Part shown: positions 25,989 to 36,154 of the stretch, in pieces | How positions within the stretch are numbered: the stretch's first letter is position 1 | How the letters are laid out: every line of letters begins with the position of its first letter | NCBI GenBank assembly: GCA_963717705.1 | Contig: CAVQWT010000005.1 | Span: 310,001-374,000 of the forward strand | Source of the DNA: CAVQWT01 sp963717705 | Lineage (GTDB): Bacteria; Pseudomonadota; Gammaproteobacteria; Burkholderiales; Casimicrobiaceae | Length of the DNA: 64,000 bases | Reading direction: 5' to 3' | Made by a program: the position numbers and the translations under genes | Notes under the pieces: generated by a model | What the model saw: only the letters and a program-made list of their open reading frames with translations | Database searches by the model: none | What the model was told of the DNA's origin: nothing

Positions 25989-27165
25989 GCACATGCTCGC
26001 CCGGGTCGCGGCCGTCGCGCGCAAGGAGATCGTCGACCTCGCGCGTGACCGGCGCACGATGACGGTTACGCTGCTGACGGCGATCGCCGCGGGCCCGATC
26101 TTCTTGCTGCTGATCTTCAACCTGATCGCGAGCCAGGCCGACAAGGCGCGCGACCTCACGCTCCCCGTCGCGGGCCGCGAGCATGCGCCGGCGCTGATGG
26201 CGTTTCTCGAGCGACGGCAGGTGAAGATCGTCGACGCGCCTGCCGACTACGACGCCCAGGTGCGCGCCGGCGACCTCGACGTCGTGCTGGAGATCGGCCC
26301 CGGCTTCGGGGATGCCGTCGAACGGGGCACGCAGGCGAAGGTGCACCTCACCTACGACCGCTCGCGCGACCGCGCCCGGGCGGCGATCGACCAGACCGAG
26401 TCGCTGCTGCGCGCCTTCGACCGCGAATGGGGCCGGGGCCGCCTGCTGCTGCGCGGCGTCGCGCCCGAGGTCGCGGCGCCGCTCGAAATCGAGGTCGTCA
26501 ACGTCGCGACGCCGCAGAGCTCCGGCGCGCTGGTGCTGTTCCTCGTCGCCTACTACGGGCTGTTCGCGTCGGTGATCGGCGGCATGGCGGCGGCGCTCGA
26601 CGCTACCGCCGGCGAGCGCGAGCGGCAGTCGCTGGAGCCGCTGCTGATGACGCCGGCTACGCCGCTGGAGCTGGCCGCGGGCAAGTGGCTGGCCGTGGTC
26701 GCGCAGGACGCGCTGGTGGTGGTGCTGACGCTCGCCGGGTTCTACCTGACGCTGCGCTTCGCGCCGCTGCCGTCGGTCGGCGTTCCGTTCCTGTTCGGCG
26801 AACGCGAGTTCGCCCGCTTCGTCGCGATCCTGGTCCCGCTGATGACGCTGGCGCCCGCCGTGCTGCTGTGGGTCGGCGCGCGCGCGCGGACCTTCAAGGA
26901 AGCGCAGTCCAACCTGTCGCTGCTGCTGTTCGTGGTGTCGATCCTGCCGATGCTGCAGCTCTTCCTGCAGCGCAAGGAGCCGGCCTGGCTGACGCTGGTG
27001 CCGATCTCCGGCCAGTACTCGCTGCTGGCGCGCGCGCTGCGCGGCGAGGCGATCGGGACCCACGAGCTTGCGCTGTCGTACGTGGTGCCGGCGGCGCTGA
27101 CGCTGATCGCGCTCGCGGCGGTGGCGCGGCTGTGGTCGCGCGAGAGCGTGCTGTCGGGGAAGTGA
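25978..27165 (+). CDS. ABC transporter permease, NatB/ABC-2 type
   Basis: 395 aa from a TTG at 25978, which overlaps the ATPase gene and has an SD-like GGGAGA 5 nt upstream; the ATG at 25993 would give 390 aa. One N-terminal helix, a large extracytoplasmic domain (about residues 50-190), and five helices after about residue 190, the ABC-2 layout. Partner of the NatA-like ATPase. It converges on the GGDEF gene 17 nt away. Confidence 0.87.
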   Translation: MQHKHMLARVAAVARKEIVDLARDRRTMTVTLLTAIAAGPIFLLLIFNLIASQADKARDLTLPVAGREHAPALMAFLERRQVKIVDAPADYDAQVRAGDLDVVLEIGPGFGDAVERGTQAKVHLTYDRSRDRARAAIDQTESLLRAFDREWGRGRLLLRGVAPEVAAPLEIEVVNVATPQSSGALVLFLVAYYGLFASVIGGMAAALDATAGERERQSLEPLLMTPATPLELAAGKWLAVVAQDALVVVLTLAGFYLTLRFAPLPSVGVPFLFGEREFARFVAILVPLMTLAPAVLLWVGARARTFKEAQSNLSLLLFVVSILPMLQLFLQRKEPAWLTLVPISGQYSLLARALRGEAIGTHELALSYVVPAALTLIALAAVARLWSRESVLSGK

Positions 27166-27182
27166 CGGCCGCCGCGGGCGCC

Positions 27183-29222
27183 CTACTGCAGCCGCCACGC
27201 CGGCGGCGGGCTGCCGGCAGTCGTGCCCAGCAATTCGCTGACGCCCTCGATGCCGTCCTGCCAGGTCCGTTCCACGCCGGTGTCGGCTGCGTCGCGTCCC
27301 GCCGCGCGGAGGGGTTCCGGTTCCGCAACCCCGAACGCTCGGTTGCGTCCGCGCTTCTTTGCCGCGTACAGCGCGCGGTCCGCCAGGTCGAGCGCCCGTT
27401 CCCAGCCTGACGCGGCTTCGTTCGGCGCCAGGCGCATCGGCGCGTAGCCGATCGACGCGGTCACGCGGATGTCGGTGCCCTGGTAGCTGATCGGCTCGTC
27501 CGATACGGCGTGCAGCACCCGCAGCACGATTTCGTCGACGCGGTCCGCGGGCACCATCGGGATGAACACCAGGAATTCCTCGCCGCCCCAGCGGACGATC
27601 ATCTCGGTTTCCCGCAGCGCGCTCCGCAGCCGCTGCGCGACAGCGACGAGGACGGCGTCGCCCGCGGCATGGCCGTGCTGGTCGTTGATCGACTTGAAGT
27701 GGTCGAGGTCGATCAGCAGGATCGCCTGCACCGGGTTGTCGATCGCCGGACTGCGCCGGTTCTCCGTGGCGGGCGCCTCGCTGATGAACTGCTGGAAGTG
27801 GCGGCGATTGTAGAGCGAGGTCAGCGGGTCCCGCGTGCTGTAGAAGCCGAGCTCGGTGTTGCGCCGGGCGAGCAGCCGGTTGGTCAGCTGCACCTTGCGG
27901 TAGAGGAAGGCCACGACCAGGAACGACAGCGCGAACATGACGGCGAACATCCACCAGACGCGCTGCTCCGATTCCCGGCTGTCGAGCTCCAGCCGGTTGA
28001 TGCGCCGCTCGGAGTCGAACTTGCTCTGCAGCTCGAGCAGGTCCCGTTTCCGCGTCGTGGTCGCGATCTTCTCGATGACCTTGTGCTGGCGGTCGCGCAG
28101 CTCCAGCGCCCCCTTGTAGTCGCCGGCGCTGGCGAGGTACCTGCCGTACTCGTCCATCAGGTCGACGATCTCCGCGCTGGCCCCGGTGCGCTCGGTCTCC
28201 ACCAGCGCCTCCTCGGCCAGGCGCTTGCCGGCTTCGATCCGGCCGAGGCCGAACAGCGCGAATCCCATGTTCGCCTTGTTGGTGGCGATCAGCGCGCCGT
28301 CGCCGGACTGGGTGGCGAGGGCGAGCGATTGCCTCGACATCTCGAGCACCGTGTCGAAGTCCTTGCGGCGAAGGTAGATGTCGGCGAGGTTGATCAGCGC
28401 GAGGCTTTCCTCGACGCTGGACCCGGCGGCGCGGGCGATGGCCAGCGCCTCCTGCATCGTCGCGAGCTCCCCCACCGGCCGATCGAGGACCTCGAGCGCC
28501 GCCGACTCCGCCATCTTGGCCTTGGCCATGCCGAACGTGCTGCCGGCGAGCTTCGCCTCGGCGAACGCCTGCTGGCTCTGCGTCAGCGCGCGGTCCGCCT
28601 GCTTGTTCATCCGATCGAGGACCGACAGCTGGTACAGCGCGGCGGCACGCCGGTAGGGATTCTGCGCGTTGTCGGCCACCACGTAGGCCTCCCGCAGGCT
28701 GGCCTGCGCCTCGTCCAGCTGCCCGAGCAGCCGTGCGGTGACGCCGGCCGACATCGCCGCCCAGTACCGGACGTAGTTGTCGCCGGCGTTCTGCGCGAGG
28801 GTCCGGGCGTTGTTCGCGATCAGGTTCGCGTGGGGGACGTCCCCCTGCCAGACCTGGGCATCGCTGCGGATCAGCAGCGCGACGGCCGCAGTGGCCTCGC
28901 TGCGCGACTCGCGGGCCTCCTTGTCGAGCTGGTCGGCGAGTTCCAGCGCCGCGTCGATGTGCGCCGCGGCGACCCGCGCCTGCCCGGTGAGTGCGAAGCC
29001 GAACCGTCGCGTCGCCGCATCGGCGGCGCGGGTCTGCGCGGCGAGGGCGTCGAGTTCCGCCTCGGCCCGGCGCGGGAATCCGAGCAGGTCGACCTCGATC
29101 GCCAACAGCCGGTCGTCGAGATCCCCTTCCGCCGGCACGACCGCCGCCGGCGCGACGCCGGCGGACGCCAGGCAGAGGAGCAGCAGGGCGTGCCGGCAGA
29201 ATGCGCGCAGCGCGACCGCCAT
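27183..29222 (-). CDS. Diguanylate cyclase with periplasmic TPR-like sensor
   Basis: 679 aa from the ATG at 29222, chosen because it opens a good signal peptide (cleavage near APA); upstream ATG 29297 and TTG 29339 are possible. A long helical repeat region with TPR-like units (about 60-400) ends in a coiled coil, then one membrane helix (about 420-440) and a GGDEF domain with an intact active site GGEEF near residue 545. No RxxD inhibitory site is evident before it. It should make c-di-GMP in response to a periplasmic signal. Confidence 0.88.
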   Translation of the reverse strand: MAVALRAFCRHALLLLCLASAGVAPAAVVPAEGDLDDRLLAIEVDLLGFPRRAEAELDALAAQTRAADAATRRFGFALTGQARVAAAHIDAALELADQLDKEARESRSEATAAVALLIRSDAQVWQGDVPHANLIANNARTLAQNAGDNYVRYWAAMSAGVTARLLGQLDEAQASLREAYVVADNAQNPYRRAAALYQLSVLDRMNKQADRALTQSQQAFAEAKLAGSTFGMAKAKMAESAALEVLDRPVGELATMQEALAIARAAGSSVEESLALINLADIYLRRKDFDTVLEMSRQSLALATQSGDGALIATNKANMGFALFGLGRIEAGKRLAEEALVETERTGASAEIVDLMDEYGRYLASAGDYKGALELRDRQHKVIEKIATTTRKRDLLELQSKFDSERRINRLELDSRESEQRVWWMFAVMFALSFLVVAFLYRKVQLTNRLLARRNTELGFYSTRDPLTSLYNRRHFQQFISEAPATENRRSPAIDNPVQAILLIDLDHFKSINDQHGHAAGDAVLVAVAQRLRSALRETEMIVRWGGEEFLVFIPMVPADRVDEIVLRVLHAVSDEPISYQGTDIRVTASIGYAPMRLAPNEAASGWERALDLADRALYAAKKRGRNRAFGVAEPEPLRAAGRDAADTGVERTWQDGIEGVSELLGTTAGSPPPAWRLQ

Positions 29223-29467
29223 GGGCAGCCCGGCAGCGGCGATGGCCGTGACCAACCCTCTGGGGGGAAGCTCCGTCGGACGCGGGCCGGGGACCATCTG
29301 TGGCTTGGATTGCCGTGTTTTCAAAGGAGTTTTTGCCAACCCCGGAAAGGACGACGGCCGTGGCCGCGATCCCTTCCCGGGAGTTCACTCTGAAAACAGC
29401 AACAAGCATGCCAAGTGCGGATCCGGATCGGCGGTTGCCGATCGTCGGCGACGGGCGCGCGTCCGGG

Positions 29468-29878
29468 CTACCCCTCCCGGTTGCGCATCCAGTCCGCGGT
29501 GCCGAAAAACGCGTCCATCAGCTTCGTCGCCAGCGCCGCCTCGACCCCCGTGTCGTCGAGCGCCTGCCGCATGCAACCGAGCCACTGGTCGCGCTCGCGG
29601 GTCCCGATCGCGAACGGCAGGTGCCGCGCGCGCAGCCGCGGATGGCCGTAGCGGTCCGTGTACAGCGGCGGTCCGCCCAGCCATCCCGCGAGGAACAGGA
29701 ACAGCTTCTCGCGCGCCGCGTCGAGCGACGGCGCGTGCAGCGCACGAATGCCCGCGTACGCCGGCTCGAGTTCCATCAGGTCGTAGAAGCGGTCGACCAG
29801 CGCGCGTACGCCGGGCTCGCCGCCGATCGCCGCGAACGGCGTCGCCGGATCGGCCGGCGCGCCTTCGACGTCGCTCAT
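29468..29878 (-). CDS. Truncated haemoglobin, group II
   Basis: 136 aa. A 2-over-2 globin with proximal His in the block RARHLPFAIG and a Trp in RDQWLGCM, both typical of group II (GlbO-like) proteins. It probably binds O2 or handles NO/peroxide. The ATG starts 11 nt after the ybbP stop on the same strand, so it may be read through from ybbAP. Confidence 0.9.
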   Translation of the reverse strand: MSDVEGAPADPATPFAAIGGEPGVRALVDRFYDLMELEPAYAGIRALHAPSLDAAREKLFLFLAGWLGGPPLYTDRYGHPRLRARHLPFAIGTRERDQWLGCMRQALDDTGVEAALATKLMDAFFGTADWMRNREG

Positions 29879-29888
29879 CGTCGCCGCC

Positions 29889-32424
29889 TCAGCCCAGCTG
29901 CCGGATCACTTCCAGCGGCGGATGCTTGGCCGTGCTGCGCGTGCCCAGCCAGCCGGCCAGCGTGACCGCGACTGCACCGCCGCCGATGCCCCAGACCCAC
30001 ACCGTCCAGCTTGCCGCGAACGGGATCTGGAACACGCGATCGGCGAGCACCTTGCCGGTGATCCACGCCCCGGTCGCGGCCAGCAGCCCGGCCAGCGCGC
30101 CCAGCACGACGAATTCGGCGATCTGCGCGGCGGACAGCTGCCGCTGCGACGCGCCCAGCGTGCGCAGGATCGCGGCATCGAAGCGGCGCTCGTCCTGCGT
30201 CGCGGCGATCGCCGCCTGCAGCACCAGCAACCCCGCGGCAAGCGTGAACAGGAACACGAACTCGACCGCTCGGGCCACCTGGTCCATGATCGACTGCACC
30301 TGCCGGATCACCTCGCCGACGTCGATCGCCAGCACGTTCGGAAACTGCTGGACGAACGCGGACAGCCACGCGCCGCCGGCGGCGTTTTCCGGCACGCGCA
30401 CCGCACCGAGGTACGACGTCGGCATGCCGTCGAGCGCGCCCGGCGGGAAAAGCGTGAAGAAGTTCGGCCGGAAACTGTCCCAGTCGACCTTGCGCAGGCT
30501 GGTGATCGGCGCGGTCACCGGCGTGCCCGCGATGTCGAACGTCAGCCGGTCCCCGAGCTTCAGCTGCAGCGACCCGGCGATGCCGTCCTCCATCGAGATC
30601 GCCGGTTCGGGCTTCGCGTCGCGCCCCCAGAACCGGCCCGCGGTCAGCCGGTTGGTCGACGGCATCGTGTCCGCCGTCGACAGGTTGAACTCGCGCTCGG
30701 CGAGGCGGCGCGCGCGGGGATTGTCGAACCGGGTGCTGTCGAGCGGCGCGCCGTTGACCGCGACCAGCCGGCCGCGAACCATCGGGAACAGCGTCACCTC
30801 GCCGCCGGTCACCTGCGCGAGCGACGCGCGCACGGCGTCGACCTGATCCGGCAGCACGTTGATGACGAAGTGGTTCGGCGCGTCGGCGGGCAGGCTCGCG
30901 CGCCAGTTCTGCATCAGGTCCCCGCGAACGACGGTCAGCAGCAAGAGCGCCATCAGCCCCAGCGCCAGCGCGGCGACCTGCAGGCTCGACGCCAGCGGCC
31001 GCCGTCGCAGGTTGGCGAGGCCGAAGCGCCAGGTGACGCCGCGCTGCGGCAGGCGCTTCAGCAGCAGGATCAGCAGCCACGCCGCCAGCGCCGACACCAC
31101 CAGCAGCCCGCCGATCGCACCGACCATGATCCCGCCGGCGGTCGGATCCTTCGCCTGCCACGCGATCAGCAGCGCGATGACCACGGCGCCCAGCGCGTAG
31201 ACCAGCACCGACGACGGTCGCGGCCGCGGCAGGTCGCGGCGCAGCACGCGCAGCGGCGGCACGCCGGCCAGCGCGACCAGCGGCGGCAGCGCGAATCCCA
31301 GCAGCAGCAGCATGCCGGCGGCGAAGGCGGCAAGGCCCGGCAGCGCATCGGGCGGCGGCAGCGTCGTCTGCGCGATCGACGCCAGCAGCGAGACCAGCAA
31401 CGCCTGGCCCGCCAGCGCCAGCACGACGCCGACCGCGCTGGCGGCAACGCCCAGCACGACGAACTGCAGTGACGAACAGCGCCAGCGCCCGCCGTTGCGA
31501 CGTGCCGAGGCAGCGCAGCATCGCGGCGGTGTCGAGGTGGCGGCGCAGGTAGCGCGAGGCCGCGAGCGCGACCGCGACCGCGGCCAGCATCACCGCGACC
31601 AGCGACGCGAGGCCGAGGAAGCGCTCGGCGCGCTCCAGCGTCTGCCGCACCTCCGGCTGCACGTCGCGGACGTTCTCCAGCCGCTGCCCGGGCTTGAGCT
31701 CGTTCTGCGCCCAGGTGACGTAGCCGGCCAGCGAATCGCGGCCGGCGCGATCGGCGACCAGCAGCCGGTACGTCGCGCGGTTGCCCGGCTGCAGCAGGTT
31801 GGTCGCCCCAACGTCGTCCTGGTGCATCAGCAGGCGTGGCCCGCTCGACAGGATGCCGGTGGCGACTTCAGGCTCCTGCAGGATGACGGGGCCGACGGTG
31901 AGCACGGTCTCGCCGACGGCCAGCCGGTCGCCGGTCTTGAGGCCGAGGCGCTGCGCGAAGCGCGTGTCGGGCCAGACCTCGCCGCGGGCGGGGATGGCGT
32001 CGGCGCGCCGGCCATCGGGGCGTTCGGGGTCGACCAGCGTCACCGCGCCGCGCAGCGGATACCCGGGGCCGACCGCCTTCACCGTCGCCAGCACCAGCCC
32101 CCCCGCGCCGCCTTCGCGCTGGACCATGCTGTTGAAGCGGACGACGGGCACCGTCAGCAGCCCTCGCTTCGCCGCGTCGGCGGCGAGCGCGTCCGGCAGC
32201 GGCCGGTCGCTGGAAATCACGACGTCGGCGCCGAGCAGCAGGTTCGCCTGCAGCGTCAGCGCGGTCTTCACCCGGTCGGCGAAGAAGCCGACGGTGCCCA
32301 TGCTGGCGACGGCGAGCACCAGTGCGGCGGCGAGCACGGTCAGTTCGCCGGCGCGCCAGTCGCGCACCAGCATCCGCAGCGCGAGCCTGAACGTGGCGAT
32401 CATCGCGGACGCACCCGGCGGCAT
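29889..32424 (-). pseudogene. ybbP: YbbP-type ABC permease, split by a frameshift
   Basis: An FtsX-like permease of about 840 aa, homologous across the whole span to YbbP, but in two frames. The N-terminal part (start ATG 32424 or 32403) reads correctly to residue 318 near 31471. From 31469 the match continues one frame over, to the stop at 29889. Removing the T at 31470 (A on the coding strand) joins ALALFV to LQFVVLG exactly at a membrane helix. With the break the first frame stays open to 29875 with a nonsense C-terminus. No slippery heptamer is present, so this is either a real disruption or a sequencing error. It pairs with ybbA. Confidence 0.85.
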
Positions 32425-32470
32425 GACGGCCGCGCCGGCGCGACGTACGGCAGGTGCCTCGACGCGAACC

Positions 32471-33160
32471 TCATGCGGCCGCGCGCTCGTCGGCGACCAG
32501 CCGGCCCGACGCCAGCGACAGGCGCCGGGCGCAGCGCGTGGCCAGCGTGGTGTCGTGCGTGACCAGCACCAGCGTCGTGCCCCGCTCCCGGTTCAGCCGG
32601 AACATCAGGTCGGCGACCTCGACCCCGGTCGCCGCGTCGAGGTTGCCGGTCGGCTCGTCGGCCATCAGCAGCTTCGGCTCGCCGGCGAAGGCGCGGGCGA
32701 TCGCCACGCGCTGCTGCTCGCCGCCGGACAGCTGCTTCGGATAATGCGTCGTGCGCCGCCCGAGGCCGACCTTGCCCAGCCACTCGCGCGCCACGGCCGC
32801 CGCGTCGGGTGCGCCGGCGAGTTCCAGCGGCAGCATCACGTTCTCGAGCGCGGTCAGCGCGGGCAGCAGCTGGAACGACTGGAACACGAAGCCGAGCAGC
32901 CGCTGCCGCATCGCCGCGCGGGCGTCCTCGTCGAGGCCCGCGAGCGAGATGCCGTCGACGAACACGTCGCCCTGCGTCGGCCGGTCGAGCCCCGCCAGCA
33001 AACCCAGCAGCGTGGTCTTGCCCGACCCCGACGCGCCGACGATCGCGACCGTCGCGCCCGGCTCGACGTCGAACGAGACGCCGTCGAGGATGGTCAGCGG
33101 CTCGTCGCCGCTGGTGACGATCTTGGTCAGGGTGTCGGCGCGCAGCAGGGAGGAATTCAT
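32471..33160 (-). CDS. ybbA: YbbA, ABC transporter ATP-binding protein (LolD/MacB type)
   Basis: 229 aa. Walker A GASGSGKTT, Q-loop FQSFQLLPA, signature LSGGEQQR, Walker B LLMADEPTGNLD. It belongs to the MacB/LolD mechanotransmission class. It lies directly upstream of ybbP and is divergent from tesA, the same arrangement as tesA/ybbAP in E. coli. Confidence 0.92.
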   Translation of the reverse strand: MNSSLLRADTLTKIVTSGDEPLTILDGVSFDVEPGATVAIVGASGSGKTTLLGLLAGLDRPTQGDVFVDGISLAGLDEDARAAMRQRLLGFVFQSFQLLPALTALENVMLPLELAGAPDAAAVAREWLGKVGLGRRTTHYPKQLSGGEQQRVAIARAFAGEPKLLMADEPTGNLDAATGVEVADLMFRLNRERGTTLVLVTHDTTLATRCARRLSLASGRLVADERAAA

Positions 33161-33344
33161 GGGGGAGGCAGACGAAGGGGCGGCGGGCGTCATCGCCCGC
33201 AAGGGCTTTACATGAGGGCGCCGGCGGCGCGGCGCAACCGCTGCGCGGCTGGACAGCCGAGCGTCGACGGTCGGGCGCGGCGGCGGATTCGGGACCGCGT
33301 CGCCTGATTCTACCCGCCTGCCCCGCCGCCGCCGGCCGAGGCTC

Positions 33345-33350
33345 TACAAT
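33345..33350 (+). promoter_or_regulatory. -10 element of tesA
   Basis: TACAAT in the ybbA-tesA divergent gap. No good -35 is seen. It would give a leader of about 75 nt to the start at 33434. Confidence 0.4.
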
Positions 33351-33433
33351 CGCGGTTCGCCGCCTTGTCCCCGCCGGTTCGCACCCCCATGGTCGAAAGG
33401 CGGAGCGCCCCGTCCGCCACCGCAGCCGCCCTG

Positions 33434-34120
33434 ATGCCATCCCTCCCGCCCTCGCCGTCCCGCCGCTACGCCTCTGCGCTGGCGTTGCGCGCGCTGTTCG
33501 CGATCGCAGTCGCCGGGGCGGCGATCGTGGCGCCGGCCCGCGCGGCCACGGCCGAGGCCGCCGGCGCGCCCGTCATCCTGGTCGTCGGCGACTCGATCTC
33601 GGCCGCCTACGGGTTGCCGGGGGGCACCGGCTGGACCGACCTCCTCGCCCGCAGGCTCGCCGCAGAGCGGCAGCCGCATCGCGTCGTCAACGCCAGCATC
33701 AGCGGCGACACCACCGCCGGCGGCCGCAGCCGGCTGCCGGCGCTGCTGGCGCGGCACCAGCCGGCGGTCGTCGTCATCGAGCTCGGCGGCAACGACGCGC
33801 TGCGTGGCGGCGACCTCGCCGCGACGCGCGCCAATCTCGACGCGATGGTCGTCGCCGCGCAGGCCGCGCGCGCCAGGGTGCTGATCGTCGGAATGCGGGT
33901 CCCGCCCAACTACGGGGCTGCCTACGGGCGCGGCTTCGAGACACTGTTCGCCGACGTCGCCAGGGCGCGCCGCACCGCGCTGGTGCCGTTCTTTTTCGAG
34001 GGCTTCGGCGACCGCAACGAGTTGTTCCAGCCCGACCGCATCCATCCGTCGGTCGCGGCGCAGCCGCTGCTGCTCGACAACCTGTGGCCGGCGCTCGTGC
34101 CGCTGCTGAAGCCGCGATGA
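33434..34120 (+). CDS. tesA: Periplasmic arylesterase/thioesterase TesA (SGNH hydrolase)
   Basis: 228 aa from the ATG at 33434, which gives a 37-residue signal peptide ending APARA; an in-frame ATG at 33389 is possible. SGNH blocks are clear: Ser54 in GDSISAAYG, Gly in SISGDTT, Asn in GGND, and the Asp-x-x-His pair in DRIHPS. It hydrolyses acyl esters or acyl-CoA-like thioesters in the periplasm. The stop overlaps the mnmH start as ATGA. Confidence 0.93.
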   Translation: MPSLPPSPSRRYASALALRALFAIAVAGAAIVAPARAATAEAAGAPVILVVGDSISAAYGLPGGTGWTDLLARRLAAERQPHRVVNASISGDTTAGGRSRLPALLARHQPAVVVIELGGNDALRGGDLAATRANLDAMVVAAQAARARVLIVGMRVPPNYGAAYGRGFETLFADVARARRTALVPFFFEGFGDRNELFQPDRIHPSVAAQPLLLDNLWPALVPLLKPR

Positions 34121-35211
34121 CGGCGAGCCCCGCCTCCGGACACGGGCGTGGCCGCGAGCGCGAGCGCGACCACAAGGTCGGCATCGACGCGCTCGCGCGC
34201 CATCCCGACCGCATCGACGTGCGCAGCCCGGCGGAGTTCGCCGAGGACCACCTGCCCGGCGCCACCAGCCATCCGGTGCTCGACGACGAGCAGCGGGCCC
34301 GGATCGGCACGCTGCACGCGCAGGATTCGGCGTTCGCGGCCAAGCGGGCGGGCGCGGCGCTGGTGGCGCGCAACATCGCGCGGATGCTCGAAGTCGACTT
34401 CGCGGACAAGCCGCGCGACTGGGCGCCGCTGGTGTACTGCTGGCGCGGCGGCAAGCGCAGCGGCGCGCTCACCCACATCCTCGGCGAAATCGGGTGGAAG
34501 GCGGTACAGCTCGACGGCGGCTACCGGACGTACCGGCGCCACGTCGTCGGCCAGCTCGAGACGCTGCCGGCGCGGTTCCGGTACCGGGTCATCTGCGGCC
34601 TCACCGGCTCGGGCAAGAGCCGGCTCCTCGCCGCGCTGGCGGCGATCGGCGCGCAGACGCTCGACCTCGAGGGGCTCGCGCGGCATCGCGGCTCGCTGCT
34701 CGGCGATCTCCCCGGCGATCCGCAGCCGTCGCAGAAGGGCTTCGACAGCGCGCTCCTCGCCGCGCTCGAGCGGCTCGACCCCGCGCGGCCGGTGTACGTC
34801 GAATCGGAGAGCAAGAAGATCGGCACCGTGCAGGTCCCCGATGCGCTGCTCGCGGCGATGCGCGAGTCGCCCTGCGTGCGCGTCGACACTCCGCAGCCGC
34901 TGCGCGTCGCGCTGCTGAAGGACGAGTACGCGCACTTCCTCGCCGACCCGCAGTCGCTGTCCGACCGGCTCGCGCATCTCGCGCCGCTGCACGGCAAGTC
35001 GACGCTGGACCGCTGGGCGGCCGCGGGAGCGGCGGGCGACTTCGACACGCTGGTCGGCGAGCTCCTGGTGCGCCACTACGACCCGACCTACACGCGCTCG
35101 ATGGCGCGCAACTTCCCGCGGCACGCCGACGCGCTGGTCGCCGTACCGCAGGCGACCGACGAAGCGTCGTTCGTCGCGCTTGCCCGCGCCGTCGACGAGG
35201 GGATCCGGTGA
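34117..35211 (+). CDS. mnmH: tRNA 2-selenouridine synthase
   Basis: 364 aa. Replaces sulfur with selenium at the wobble 2-thiouridine of some tRNAs, using selenophosphate. An N-terminal rhodanese domain with catalytic Cys108 in YCWRGGKRS is fused to a P-loop domain with Walker A GLTGSGKS (161-168). It is coupled to tesA by ATGA and to the next gene by GTGA. selD is not in the window. Confidence 0.93.
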   Translation: MTASPASGHGRGRERERDHKVGIDALARHPDRIDVRSPAEFAEDHLPGATSHPVLDDEQRARIGTLHAQDSAFAAKRAGAALVARNIARMLEVDFADKPRDWAPLVYCWRGGKRSGALTHILGEIGWKAVQLDGGYRTYRRHVVGQLETLPARFRYRVICGLTGSGKSRLLAALAAIGAQTLDLEGLARHRGSLLGDLPGDPQPSQKGFDSALLAALERLDPARPVYVESESKKIGTVQVPDALLAAMRESPCVRVDTPQPLRVALLKDEYAHFLADPQSLSDRLAHLAPLHGKSTLDRWAAAGAAGDFDTLVGELLVRHYDPTYTRSMARNFPRHADALVAVPQATDEASFVALARAVDEGIR

Positions 35212-36137
35212 CCCGCTACGCTTTCCGCCTGGTCAACGTATTCGCCGAATCGCCGCTGGCCGGCAACCCGCTGTGCGTGTTCGAGGACGCGCGCGGCCTC
35301 GACACGCCGACGATGCAGGCGCTGGCGCTGCAGTTCAACCTGTCGGAGACGACGTTCGTGCTGCCGTCGACCGCCGCCACCGCGCAGGTGCGCATCTTCA
35401 CCCCGACCTTCGAGATGCCGTTCGCCGGGCACCCGACGCTCGGCACCGCGCACGTCGTCCGGGCGCTGCGGCAGGCCGGAGACTCGCCCGCTCCGGATCG
35501 CGTGCCGCGGCGCACGGGAGAACCGGCCGTGCCGCCGCAGGCAGCGGGCGGCGACCCCGACCGGGTGACGCTGGAGATGAAGGCGGGCGTCATTCCGGTC
35601 GCGGCCGCCGGCGACGTGTGGACGCTGGACGCCAACGCGCCGCGGCATCGCGCCGTGGCCGCGACCCGCGCCGAGCTGGCGGCGATGCTCGGGCTCGCCG
35701 AGGACGACGTCGCGCCGGATCCCGCGGCGCCGCCGCTCTGGGTCGACACCGGGTCGGAACAGCTCGTGATCCCGCTGGCGTCGGCCGCGGCGGTCGCCCG
35801 CGCGGCGCCCCGCGCCGACCTCCTGCAGGCGCACGGCGGCAACGGCACGCGGGCGATGGCCTACGTGTTCGCGCCCTCGGGCCCGGGCGCGATGGACGTC
35901 CGCTTCTTCTTTCCCAAGCACGGCAGCGTGCTCGAGGATCCGGGCACCGGCTCGGCCTGCGCCAACCTCGGCGGCTGGCTGCTCGCCACCGGCGCGCCGC
36001 TGCCGCAGCGGCTCTCGCTCGCCCAGGGCGATGCCGTCGGCCGCCTCTGCAGGCTGGGCCTCGAGGTGACCGCCGACCGGAAGATCCGCGTTTCCGGCCG
36101 CGTGGTCGAACTGGGGCGCGGCACCATCTCCCTCTAG
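35208..36137 (+). CDS. PhzF-family isomerase/epimerase
   Basis: 309 aa with a GTG start that overlaps the mnmH stop. Diaminopimelate-epimerase-like fold: catalytic Glu47 in NLSETTFV, MPFAGHPTLGTAHV, and the second-half DPGTGSACANLGG. A Pro/Arg-rich insert sits near residues 88-115. The substrate is unknown; no phenazine genes are nearby. It ends the tesA-mnmH-phzF operon and converges on the barrel gene 17 nt away. Confidence 0.9.
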   Translation: MTRYAFRLVNVFAESPLAGNPLCVFEDARGLDTPTMQALALQFNLSETTFVLPSTAATAQVRIFTPTFEMPFAGHPTLGTAHVVRALRQAGDSPAPDRVPRRTGEPAVPPQAAGGDPDRVTLEMKAGVIPVAAAGDVWTLDANAPRHRAVAATRAELAAMLGLAEDDVAPDPAAPPLWVDTGSEQLVIPLASAAAVARAAPRADLLQAHGGNGTRAMAYVFAPSGPGAMDVRFFFPKHGSVLEDPGTGSACANLGGWLLATGAPLPQRLSLAQGDAVGRLCRLGLEVTADRKIRVSGRVVELGRGTISL

Positions 36138-36154
36138 GCGCGCGGGGCCGGCCG

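Noticed and set aside
25951..29409. Very long minus-strand open frame across the ABC permease and GGDEF genes
   Set aside because: Shadow caused by high GC; both real genes have clear domains in other frames.
31441..31500. Programmed frameshifting in ybbP
   Set aside because: No slippery heptamer or following structure is apparent at 31470; a mutation or sequence error is simpler.
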